Positions 34,549-43,700 of a stretch of 43,836 nt of DNA are shown here, piece after piece. Every line of letters begins with the position of its first letter. The first letter of the stretch is position 1. Position numbers and translations under genes: made by a program. Below the pieces are notes generated by a model. It made no database searches, had not been told where the DNA came from, and worked only from the letters and a program-made list of their open reading frames with translations. The DNA is from Flavobacteriales bacterium (GTDB taxonomy: Bacteria > Bacteroidota > Bacteroidia > Flavobacteriales_D > Sanyastnellaceae): contig CANFLZ010000017.1 in NCBI GenBank assembly GCA_947448135.1, positions 1 through 43,836 of the forward strand. The letters are read 5' to 3'.

Positions 34549-36148
34549 TGATATTCAAAGTTCTATCCGTTTCTGATGAATTTAAATTCATCGGTTTAAA
34601 AACAGATTGCATACTTTTATTTCCATCTCGAATTTCAATTTGATAGGTCTTGTTGGCAACAATTTGTGTCTTTGCCACGCCATTTTTGTCTGTTGTTGCA
34701 TCGGCCACCTCTACTCCAAATTCATCCATCCAGTACACTTCAACACCCTTAATACCTTTACCTCTCTTGGTAGTGATGGTGGCTACAGATTCTACATACT
34801 GATACAAAGCTTCTGAAGATGCTGCCATTTGATAATTGGAAATGTCAATTTGATATAAATCCCTTTCCCCAAAAGAGTTCTCAAATTCAGCGGCCAAAAA
34901 CATTGTTTTGCTATCGCGTGTGATGGACATGGTAGATTCTTCATTGACAGTATTGATCGGGTAACCCATATTCATCGGCGGTGACCAAACACCATTGACA
35001 AATTCTGAACGAAACAAATCGTAACCTCCCAGAGACAAGTGACCATTAGAAGCAAAGAAAATGGATTTGCCATTGGGGTGAACAAAAACAAATTTTTCAT
35101 CTCCAGTTGTATTGATCACCGCTCCCAAATTTTTAGCTTCTGACCATGATCCATTGCGTTTTTCACAAACATAAATATCACCTCTTCCTATACCTTTTTC
35201 TCTCTCGCTCACAAAATACAAAAACTGTCCATCCTCTGTGATACTGGTAGAACTCTCAAATCGCTTGGTGTTAATAGGGAACAACAATGGCTCTGCAGAT
35301 GAAAATTCACCCGAATTAATATCCAAACTTGAATAATATATATCGCCAGAAATTTTCCCATCATTTTTGTACACGTACATTCCTGAACCATCAGGAGTAA
35401 TGCTCAAAATTCCGTCATGCGTATCCGTATTGACTTTCCCTTCTACCTTTTCAGCTTCGGTCCATTGTCCATTGCTTAGTTTCTCTGAAAAATAGATATC
35501 CTCATAAAATTTAAAGTCTCCATTTTCATCTACTCTACCGCCGGTTGTATTGGCACGTCTTGATGTAAAATACAACTTATTACCGTCAGCAGTAACACTG
35601 GGGGAATACTCTTCATAACGTGAGTTTATCTCTTTTCCCATGTTTTTAATGACAACATTCACAGGAGACTTCATCATTGCCTTGGCATATTTACATTCTT
35701 GAATGTATCGCTTGGTTTCAGGGAATACAGGTTCTAAAGGCGAAGTATCTTTTAAAAACATTTCGTAGTATTGAATGGCTTTGTCCAATTGACCCAAGCG
35801 ATGGTAGCATTTACCATAAAAAAGAGTTGCGTCGTTGGATACAAATGATTGCGTAGCTGTTGCTTTGTTCAAATACTCCAATGCCACTTGGTATTTCTTT
35901 AATCGATAATAACAATCTGCAGAATTATACAACGCGACAAAATGCGAAGAGTCCACATCCAAAACAGCACGATAATCAGTCAAAGCACCTCTAACATTGT
36001 TGTTGTCAGACTTGTGTCGAGCACTTGTGATTTTGGCCGGTATAGCAGCTTTATCTAACAACAATAGCGTTTTTTCCGTGGTATCTTTTTGGGCATTCAG
36101 AACAAGCTGTGCGATAAAAAAAGTAGAGATCAACAATAATTTTTTCAT
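34538..36148 (-). CDS. Exported TPR/PD40 protein lacking an OmpA domain
   Basis: A 536-residue exported protein with a signal peptide (to about LNAQ, residue 20), TPR-like helices (about 50-150), a PD40/WD40-like beta-propeller with repeated 'DGxxLYFTS/FAS' strands (about 175-430) and a short regulatory-type beta domain (about 455-530, KGVEVYWMDEFGVEVADATTDKNGVAKT in pieces). This order matches PorE-like T9SS proteins but stops before the C-terminal OmpA domain; the full-length relative is at 37621-39825. The end of the gene overlaps the GH2 gene by 11 bases, and no OmpA remnant is visible beyond. It is probably a periplasmic T9SS accessory or a diverged paralogue. Confidence 0.82.
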   Translation of the reverse strand: MKKLLLISTFFIAQLVLNAQKDTTEKTLLLLDKAAIPAKITSARHKSDNNNVRGALTDYRAVLDVDSSHFVALYNSADCYYRLKKYQVALEYLNKATATQSFVSNDATLFYGKCYHRLGQLDKAIQYYEMFLKDTSPLEPVFPETKRYIQECKYAKAMMKSPVNVVIKNMGKEINSRYEEYSPSVTADGNKLYFTSRRANTTGGRVDENGDFKFYEDIYFSEKLSNGQWTEAEKVEGKVNTDTHDGILSITPDGSGMYVYKNDGKISGDIYYSSLDINSGEFSSAEPLLFPINTKRFESSTSITEDGQFLYFVSEREKGIGRGDIYVCEKRNGSWSEAKNLGAVINTTGDEKFVFVHPNGKSIFFASNGHLSLGGYDLFRSEFVNGVWSPPMNMGYPINTVNEESTMSITRDSKTMFLAAEFENSFGERDLYQIDISNYQMAASSEALYQYVESVATITTKRGKGIKGVEVYWMDEFGVEVADATTDKNGVAKTQIVANKTYQIEIRDGNKSMQSVFKPMNLNSSETDRTLNITIP

Positions 36149-36164
36149 TCTATTGATTTTCGAA

Positions 36165-36172
36165 CGAAGTTA
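36165..36172 (-). promoter_or_regulatory. Bacteroidota -7 promoter element (TAACTTCG, minus) for PD40 gene
   Basis: Minus-strand TAnnTTYG element ending 16 bases before the ATG at 36148, in the short divergent region shared with murQ. No clear element was seen for murQ itself. Confidence 0.45.
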
Positions 36173-36201
36173 GCGCAGAATTTCTTTTCAGAAATAAGAA
36201 A

Positions 36202-37014
36202 ATGGAAAACACAACTGAAAGTAGCAGTAGATATAACGACTTGGAAAAAGTAGGAACAGAAACCCTTCTTCGATATATCAATCAAGAGGATAAAACGGTT
36301 CCGCAGATCGTCGAAGGTTGCATTCCGGAGATGGCGCAATTGGTCGATCTTATCATTCCCAGAATGAAGAATGGCGGTCGTTTATTTTATATGGGGGCAG
36401 GTACCAGCGGCCGATTGGGAATTGTTGACGCCTCTGAATGCCCCCCGACTTTTGGTGTTCCACACGATTGGGTAGTTGGAATTATTGCAGGTGGAGATGA
36501 TGCCATACGATTTCCAGTCGAAGGCGCTGAGGACAATTTCGATCAAGGCGCAATTGACCTTTTGTCCTATACGCCAACATCTGAAGACACTCTCATTGGA
36601 ATTGCTGCCAGCGGAAGAACACCCTATGTGATTGGTGCTTTGAAAAAAGCCCGTGAAATGGGCATGCTTACAGGCTCGATTACCTGCAACGCTGGAAGTG
36701 CGCTAACCATCGAGGCTGAATTCCCCATCGTTGCTGTTGTAGGACCCGAAGTCGTCACTGGAAGTACGAGAATGAAATCAGGAACAGCACAAAAATTGAT
36801 TTTAAATATGATTTCGACCAGCGTCATGGTGGGATTAGGCAGAGTAGTTGGAAATAAAATGGTGGACATGCAATTGACCAATCAAAAATTGGTTCACCGC
36901 GGAAGCAAGATGGTTGCAGAGCAAACTGGATTAGACATCGAAGCTTCGAAAGAATTATTGTTGCAGCAAGGATCAGTAAGAAAAGCAATTCAAGCCTTTC
37001 AAAATCATGCATGA
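36202..37014 (+). CDS. murQ: N-acetylmuramic acid 6-phosphate etherase
   Basis: A 270-residue SIS-domain enzyme that cleaves MurNAc-6-phosphate to GlcNAc-6-phosphate and D-lactate in cell-wall recycling. The family motif MGAGTSGRLGIVDASECPPTFG is seen in pieces, with catalytic Glu79 (DASE) and Glu110 (EGAEDN), spaced 31 residues apart exactly as in the E. coli enzyme (Glu83, Glu114). The protein is a little shorter than E. coli MurQ. Its end overlaps the unknown 190-residue gene by eight bases. No MurNAc PTS gene or MurNAc kinase is adjacent, so the source of the substrate is not shown here. Confidence 0.97.
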   Translation: MENTTESSSRYNDLEKVGTETLLRYINQEDKTVPQIVEGCIPEMAQLVDLIIPRMKNGGRLFYMGAGTSGRLGIVDASECPPTFGVPHDWVVGIIAGGDDAIRFPVEGAEDNFDQGAIDLLSYTPTSEDTLIGIAASGRTPYVIGALKKAREMGMLTGSITCNAGSALTIEAEFPIVAVVGPEVVTGSTRMKSGTAQKLILNMISTSVMVGLGRVVGNKMVDMQLTNQKLVHRGSKMVAEQTGLDIEASKELLLQQGSVRKAIQAFQNHA

Positions 37015-37579
37015 TTTAGAACCCTATTATGGATGGCGTGATTATTACATCGCCAGTGAAGATGCACGCTCTCCTTTTTTTAATCAGCAATATTCAGAGT
37101 TTGAATTTTCAGAAAAGATTTACAACCATTATATCCATCCCCAATGGGATAGTATGGATAGCCAAACGTTGTTTCTTAAAATTCTTTTTGTGGAGTATGA
37201 TGCAAGATTTGCCATCATTGAACTCATGGGAGAATGGAACGATTTGCTGTACAATGACATCATGATTTTAAAACGAGAAATCATTGACTCCTTGATTCAA
37301 GAAGGAATTTCAAAGTTTATTTTGATTGGAGAAAACGTCTTAAACTTCCATACTTCGGATGATTGTTATTACGAAGAATGGTTTGATGATTTATTGGACG
37401 AGAATGGTTGGATTGCGATGGTCAATTTTAGAGATCATGTTATCCGAGATTTTTCTCAAGCCAATATTGACCAATATTTTATCTCGGGTGGTCAACTTCA
37501 GGAGATGGATTGGCGGACTTATCTCCCAGAAGATTTCTTTGAAAAAATACAAAACCAAGTCACCAAAAGACTGCAATAA
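37007..37579 (+). CDS. Unknown protein coupled to murQ
   Basis: A 190-residue acidic protein I do not recognise. It has no signal peptide and no membrane segment and is probably cytoplasmic. It is rich in Asp, Glu, Tyr and Phe, with segments such as EPYYGWRDYYIASEDARS near the start and WNDLLYNDIMILKREIIDSLI in the middle, and a mixed alpha/beta look. It starts eight bases before the murQ stop, so it is very likely translated with MurQ, and it ends right at a strong bidirectional terminator. A role with MurQ or cell-wall recycling is inferred from position only. Confidence 0.8.
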   Translation: MHDLEPYYGWRDYYIASEDARSPFFNQQYSEFEFSEKIYNHYIHPQWDSMDSQTLFLKILFVEYDARFAIIELMGEWNDLLYNDIMILKREIIDSLIQEGISKFILIGENVLNFHTSDDCYYEEWFDDLLDENGWIAMVNFRDHVIRDFSQANIDQYFISGGQLQEMDWRTYLPEDFFEKIQNQVTKRLQ

Positions 37580-37606
37580 AAAAGGGCGCTTCAAGCGCCC
37601 TTTTTT
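37578..37606. terminator. Bidirectional rho-independent terminator
   Basis: GGGCGCTT (37584-37591) and AAGCGCCC (37593-37600) form a strong stem flanked by A6 on the left and T6 on the right, so it can act on both strands. It separates the convergent murQ unit and the minus-strand T9SS operon. Confidence 0.92.
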
Positions 37607-37620
37607 AACTAACAATATCC

Positions 37621-39825
37621 TTAGATCTTCACTACTTTAAACTCGGTACGTCGGTTGATCTGATGCTCTTCTTCTGTGCAAACAGGAGCTGGTTGCTTTC
37701 CTTCACATTCACACTGGTTGACCAATTTCGACTCTCCATATCCCTTTCCATTGATTCTAGTTGGATCGGTAATTCTGCTTTTGATGTACTCCGCAGAAGC
37801 TTTGGCGCGGTTGTCAGAAAGTTTCATATTGGAAGCCTTTGATCCACGGCAATCTGTATGAGAACCCAACTCAATTTTCATAGTAGGATTGGTATTCAAA
37901 ATAGCCACCACTTTGTCTAATTCCATAGCCGCATCTGGACGAATATCATATTTCCCCAAATCAAAATAAATTGGATTGATCTGAATCAATTTTCCTAGGT
38001 CTTGTCCAACTTTGATTGGCTCCATGGCCAAGTCAGCCTTATCATTGAATTTTACTTTTCCATTTCCCACCAAGACATTTTCATATTTCACCTCTTTTCC
38101 GAGATAGCCGGGTTTAGAAAGGGCAATCAAATATTTCACTGTATGCGTCCAAACCAAGCTTTTCACTTGCTCTTCAATCACGCCATTTTTACCTGTACGA
38201 ATTTCCTTCTTCTCGCCAGTTTTCAAATTTGTCAAAATCACCTTGACATCGCTAATAGGAGCATTATTTGATTTATCAGTAATAGTACCCACCAAATCAA
38301 AAATGGGTAGTGGATTCAGCACCAAAGTAATTACATCACCTTTGTTCTTTTGTTCCATATCTACGGACTTCTCAGAAACGAAATAACCCGGACGATCGAC
38401 ATTGAAAACTGTTTTGGTCCAAGAAAGCGCGTCCGTTGTCCATTGCCCCTTGGCATCTGTTGTACCGGAAATTTTGCCCTTTGTTCCCAAATCAATGGAG
38501 ATCACTTGATTGGCGATGGCATTGCCCAAACTATCTTTTACTTCCACGATAATTGGCTTCTCAAACTTCCACATCTTTAAAACATTGACCGAATAAATAT
38601 CATCATTACCCTTGCCATGCGGACGATTGCTAGAGAAATATCCCCTCTTCAAATCTTGTCTTAAAATAAAACCAAAGTCGTCAAATGAAGAATTCACTGG
38701 AACGCCTAGATTCAAAATTGATTCAACTCTTTCCTCTCCCAATTTGGCAACAAACACATCCAAACCGCCCAATCCTTGGTGACCATTGGATGCAAAATAT
38801 AACATGCCCGACTCATGGTAAAAAGGAAACATCTCATTGCCTTCTGTATTGATTTCCTTACCCAAATTCATCGGCTTAGTCCAAGTGCCATCAGAATTTC
38901 GAGTTGATTTATAAATATCGGTACCGCCAATTCCACCCGGCATATCTGAAACAAAATACAATGTTTTACCATCCGCAGACAAGGTAGGATGTCCGACACT
39001 ATAATCGCTATTATTGATGTTTAGACCAACCGGCTTAGACCATTTTCCGTTCTCGCTCTTTTGAGAAGAAAATAACTGCAGACCTCTTGCACCGCTCTTG
39101 TCAAGTCCACTATAATTGTTTCTGGTATAAATAACGTAATCCCCTTGTCCATTAAATGATGCAGGACCTTCATGAAATTTACCCTTCAAATTGCTACTAA
39201 AAAGACGAACATTAACAACATCTTGATCTGGCGCTACATCACCTGCATACAATTCCAAGAATGGAAGTCCGTTCCAATTCCATTTTCTAAGAATTGGAGC
39301 TTCAATTGATCTTGTTGAGGCGAACACCACTTGATTCGCCATTAAGGTTGGACTAAAATCTTGATCTTCGGTATTCATGGACAACAGCTTCACAGTTGCA
39401 TTTCCTTGATCTTTTAGCAATTGAGAATAGTTTCCTTGTTCAAGAGAAAGATTCCTTTTGATGCGACTATCCTTTTCCATCTTCTCACTCGCCTTTTTCA
39501 ACCAAGTTTGCGAATCTTCATACTTTTTGGAATACTTGAGTGCCTGTGCATATTGGTACATGTCTTCACCGGAAGCAAATCCAGACTCAGCCACTTTTTT
39601 CCAACACATCTCAGACTCTTTGTACTTTCCTAAAACTTCATTGGAATAAGCCATTTTTCTCCAGATTTCGATGTTCTTAGGATCGATCTTGGTGAACTTA
39701 TTTAAGGCAATATTATAGTTGAAGTTATTGTACTCCTCATTTGCGACTTTCTCCAAACGAGATTGCGCATTCGACATCAGAGATGCCAACACAAAAAACG
39801 AAATAACTATCTTCTTAAAACGCAT
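37621..39825 (-). CDS. PorE-like OmpA-family protein (TPR + PD40 + regulatory domains)
   Basis: A 734-residue exported protein. After a signal peptide (to about SNAQ, residue 21; no lipobox Cys), TPR-like helices span about 30-130, a PD40-type propeller about 140-410 with repeated 'LYFVSD/FASNG' strands, then two carboxypeptidase-regulatory-like beta domains (about 420-600), and an OmpA/peptidoglycan-binding domain at about 618-734 (PIYFDLGKYDIRPDA, LGSHTDCRGSKASN, LSDNRAKAS, INRRTEF). This is the domain order of Porphyromonas PorE, a T9SS component attaching the secretion machinery to peptidoglycan. PorE is a lipoprotein; this one appears not to be. It lies 5 bases after the PorP/SprF-like gene. 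Confidence 0.9.
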   Translation of the reverse strand: MRFKKIVISFFVLASLMSNAQSRLEKVANEEYNNFNYNIALNKFTKIDPKNIEIWRKMAYSNEVLGKYKESEMCWKKVAESGFASGEDMYQYAQALKYSKKYEDSQTWLKKASEKMEKDSRIKRNLSLEQGNYSQLLKDQGNATVKLLSMNTEDQDFSPTLMANQVVFASTRSIEAPILRKWNWNGLPFLELYAGDVAPDQDVVNVRLFSSNLKGKFHEGPASFNGQGDYVIYTRNNYSGLDKSGARGLQLFSSQKSENGKWSKPVGLNINNSDYSVGHPTLSADGKTLYFVSDMPGGIGGTDIYKSTRNSDGTWTKPMNLGKEINTEGNEMFPFYHESGMLYFASNGHQGLGGLDVFVAKLGEERVESILNLGVPVNSSFDDFGFILRQDLKRGYFSSNRPHGKGNDDIYSVNVLKMWKFEKPIIVEVKDSLGNAIANQVISIDLGTKGKISGTTDAKGQWTTDALSWTKTVFNVDRPGYFVSEKSVDMEQKNKGDVITLVLNPLPIFDLVGTITDKSNNAPISDVKVILTNLKTGEKKEIRTGKNGVIEEQVKSLVWTHTVKYLIALSKPGYLGKEVKYENVLVGNGKVKFNDKADLAMEPIKVGQDLGKLIQINPIYFDLGKYDIRPDAAMELDKVVAILNTNPTMKIELGSHTDCRGSKASNMKLSDNRAKASAEYIKSRITDPTRINGKGYGESKLVNQCECEGKQPAPVCTEEEHQINRRTEFKVVKI

Positions 39826-39830
39826 AATAC

Positions 39831-40781
39831 TTAAAAATAACGAGGTGATTTTATTTTTTCTTGGCGTCCGTATTTGAGCTCATAACGCAACATCAATTCA
39901 TGGCTACCATTGTGATTGGACACTCTTCCAAAACTGTAAGACCAATCGTAAGCATAACCAAACTGCATACTAGAATTGATATTGAAACCTGCCAAAACGC
40001 CAGCTCCGTCTCCAGTTCGAATCATGGAGCCCAACCAAAATAGGTCATGAAAAATGAATTGGTTGGTGATGTCTATTTGAATGGGCGCACCTGCAACCGC
40101 TTTTACAAAAAATGATGGGCGGTATTTTACTGTAGAAGAAATATCCAACAAGGCTCCACCGATTGCATAGTAGTGCCTGCTCGATTGCATCAAGCTTACA
40201 GATGAAACATTGGATGCTTTGTAAGTATGCTCCAACAATCTTGGCGCAGAAATTCCGGCGTACCACTTACTAGTTGAATAATACATACCAAAACCAAAAT
40301 TGGGTGCCCATTCACTTTGACCACTCGCGGAAAATGCTTCATCAATTGGCGTATTCAAATCCAATCTTGAAAACTGCGCATTCAAGGAATTGAAGCCCGC
40401 ATTGATTCCAAAAGACAAACGAGCATCTTCACTCACCTTCATGCGATAGGCAAAACTCAAATTCAAATTAGTCGTTTTGATTGGGCCAATTTTATCGCTT
40501 CCCATAGACAAGCCACCGGCTAAGTGTTCTCCAAAAATGGGAGAGTTCAAACTAATTCCTTGTGTGACAGGAGCGCCATCAAAGCCGACCCATTGGTTGC
40601 GTTGTAAACCAACCAAAGAAAGTGCTCCACGACTTCCTGCGTAGGCAGGGTTCATCTCCAATGTATTGTACATATAATGTGTATACATGGCCTCTTGCTG
40701 CGCTTGAACCTGAATGCCCAATGCGAGTATTATTACTGCGAGGATGAATATATTCTTTTTCATGATATTCAATTTTTTCAT
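39831..40781 (-). CDS. PorP/SprF-like T9SS membrane protein
   Basis: A 316-residue outer-membrane beta-barrel of the PorP/SprF family, needed for export or surface attachment of specific T9SS adhesins. The mature N-terminus EAMYTHYMYNTLEMNPAYAGSRGALSLVGLQRNQWVGFDGAP (in pieces) is the family signature. A signal peptide ends at VQAQ. The start at 40781 directly follows the adhesin stop; ATG 40763 (MKKNIFILAV) is an equally good start and gives a cleaner signal peptide. The position between a sorting-domain adhesin and a PorE-like gene matches SprB-SprF-type pairing. Confidence 0.93.
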   Translation of the reverse strand: MKKLNIMKKNIFILAVIILALGIQVQAQQEAMYTHYMYNTLEMNPAYAGSRGALSLVGLQRNQWVGFDGAPVTQGISLNSPIFGEHLAGGLSMGSDKIGPIKTTNLNLSFAYRMKVSEDARLSFGINAGFNSLNAQFSRLDLNTPIDEAFSASGQSEWAPNFGFGMYYSTSKWYAGISAPRLLEHTYKASNVSSVSLMQSSRHYYAIGGALLDISSTVKYRPSFFVKAVAGAPIQIDITNQFIFHDLFWLGSMIRTGDGAGVLAGFNINSSMQFGYAYDWSYSFGRVSNHNGSHELMLRYELKYGRQEKIKSPRYF

Positions 40782-43700
40782 TTATCGTTTGATATAAACA
40801 TAACCATTGATAGGAGCCGCATCTGGCTTGGTCTTCAAAACATAGAAATAAGTTCCATCTGGCAATTGATTTCCACCTAAAGTGTTGCTCGATGAAGTTC
40901 CGTCCCATGTGTTATTGTATGGAGCAGCTTCATACACCTTTGCTCCCCATCTGTTAAGGATGACCAGCGTATTTTCTGGGAATTCTTCTATTCCAGGAAT
41001 TTCCCACGTATCATTGGTGTTATCTGCATTTGGCGAGAATCCTTCTGGAATTTCTAATGGAACTCCACATGTGAAGTAATCCAAATAATCAGGCGTTCCG
41101 TCTTGATCACAATCTTTGAAATCATTTGAGCAAAGAGAACTTGATCCTGCTTCATCAGCATCAGAAATACCGTCATTATCTGAATCTTCATCCAAGTAAT
41201 TTGGTGTTCCGTCATGATCCGCGTCACTATCGGCTGTCTCATTGAAATCTGATATTCCATCCGAATCAGAATCGACTGGAGCCACCTCGATGATCAACAT
41301 GGCTGTATCACATAATCCTGCTGTGTTGCACAAGCTGTAAATCATGGTATCCATTCCGCAGAAACCAAATTTCGGTGTGTAGGAAACCCAAGAGCCGTCT
41401 ATTGCCAATGTTCCATTTTGCGTCGAATCCACAATTGAAACGGTGTAATCTAATCCTCCCAATATTTGGTCATTGAGTACAACATCTATACTAACCGTTC
41501 CATTGTTGGAATTCAAATAATCATCGTTGGCAATTGGCGATGTTGGCCCAACATTCACCAAAACCCAAATGGTATCGCACAATGAAGGTGTTCCATCATC
41601 ACACAATGTAACCAAAATTGAATCTACTCCGGTAAAATTAGCACTTGGTGTATAGGTGAAACACAAGTCTCCATCGTTGACATTGGATTCAACACCATTG
41701 ATTGGTCCAAACAAACTGCCACTGACACTTACGTTATCTCCATCAACATTGATAATTGTTAACGGATCTACGCAAATATTAATAGGCGTTCCATAAGGCG
41801 TGCTCACATTGATATTTTCTGTAGCCAACGGTGCGTCATTCACCGCCAATACATCCACCGAAATGATGGCATTGTTACTCAAGGCTCCATTGATTCCAGA
41901 CATTACATAGTTCAATTGGGCAGTACCATTAAAATTGGCATTGGGAACAAAAGTCAAATTACCCAAATCATCAACACTCCAAGTTCCATCAGCTGTCGTA
42001 ACTGAAGTTTGCACTCCTGACGTATTGGGATCTAAATCCACTGAAGCTGAGTCAATGGTGTTGGTGTTTGGATCATCATTATTCAAAAGATCAATCACCA
42101 ATGTCTCATCTTCATTCATGGTACCGTTGTCATTGTTCGCAATTGGGCTTGGGCAAGACAAATCTGACCCATTACAATCTTCATCAATTCCATTTCCACA
42201 AATCTCAGTTGCGCCCAAATAAACTGCGATATTGCTATCATCACAATCGTCATTATTGGTCACGTATCCTGCACCAGGATTAATGCAATACAATGTTGGC
42301 AAACCACCTCCGAAACCATCACCATCAGCATCAACATAATAAGTCAATGAAGGATAATTACAGCTTCCGTTGTTGTCAGTTGCATATTCATTGAAGTTAC
42401 ATGCAGTTGGGTCAGTACAACCAGGTACTTCGATTTCGTTACATACGCCATCGCCGTCTGTATCGTTGATACATGTTCCTTCACAAGTCAAGTAGGTTTG
42501 TGCTGGGTAAGTACATGTTCCGTTTTCATCAGTGGCCAATGCATCGTAGTTACATGCAGTTGGATCGGTACAACCAGGGACTTCGATTTCGTTACATATA
42601 CCGTCTCCGTCTGTATCGTTGATACATGTTCCTTCACAAGTCAAGTAGGTTTGAGCTGGGTATGTACAAGTTCCGTTTTCATCAGTGGCCAATGCATCGT
42701 AGTTACATGCAGTTGGATCGGTACAACCAGGTACTTCGATTTCGTTGCATACGCCATCGCCGTCCGTATCGTTGATACATGTGCCTTCACAAGTCAAGTA
42801 GGTTTGTGCTGGGTAAGTACATGTTCCGTTTTCATCAGTGGCGAATGCATCGTAGTTACATGCAGTTGGATCGGTACAACCAGGAACTTCGATTTCGTTG
42901 CATACGCCATCGCCGTCTGTATCGTTGATACATGTGCCTTCACAAGTCAAGTAGGTTTGTGCTGGGTAAGTACATGTTCCGTTTTCATCAGTGGCCAATG
43001 CATCGTAGTTACATGCATTTGAATCTGTACAACCAGGCACTTCGATTTCGTTGCATACGCCATCGCCGTCTGTATCGTTGATACAGGTTCCCTCACAAGT
43101 CAAGTAGGTTTGTGCTGGGTATGTACAAGTTCCGTTTTCGTCCGTTGCCAATGCATCGTAGTTACATGCAGTTGGATCGGTACAACCAGGCACTTCGATT
43201 TCGTTGCATATACCGTCTCCGTCTGTATCGTTGATACATGTGCCTTCACAAGTCAAGTAGGTTTGTGCTGGGTATGTACATGTTCCATTTTCGTCCGTTG
43301 CCAATGCATCGTAGTTACATGCAGTTGGATCGGTACAACCAGGAACTTCGATTTCGTTGCATACTCCATCGCCGTCTGTATCGTTGATACAGGTGCCGTC
43401 ACAAGTCAAGTAGGTTTGTGCTGGGTATGTACATGTTCCATTTTCGTCCGTTGCCAATGCATCGTAGTTACATGCAGTTGGGTCAGTACAACCAGGAACT
43501 TCGATTTCGTTGCATACTCCATCGCCGTCTGTATCGTTGATACAGGTGCCTTCACAAGTCAAGTAGGTTTGTGCTGGGTAAGTACATGTTCCGTTTTCAT
43601 CAGTGGCCAATGCATCGTAGTTACATGCATTTGAATCTGTACAACCAGGAACTTCGATTTCGTTACATATACCGTCTCCGTCTGTATCGTTGATACATGT

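Noticed and set aside
37676-39649. Plus-strand open frames opposite the PorE-like gene
   Set aside because: Short antisense frames with no homology pattern or start context, fully covered by the minus-strand coding sequence.
42498-43634. Two long plus-strand open frames (42498-43022 and 43110-43634) across the repeat array
   Set aside because: They are antisense shadows of the tandem repeats on the minus strand. Their products simply repeat with the 153-bp period and have no start context or neighbour support.
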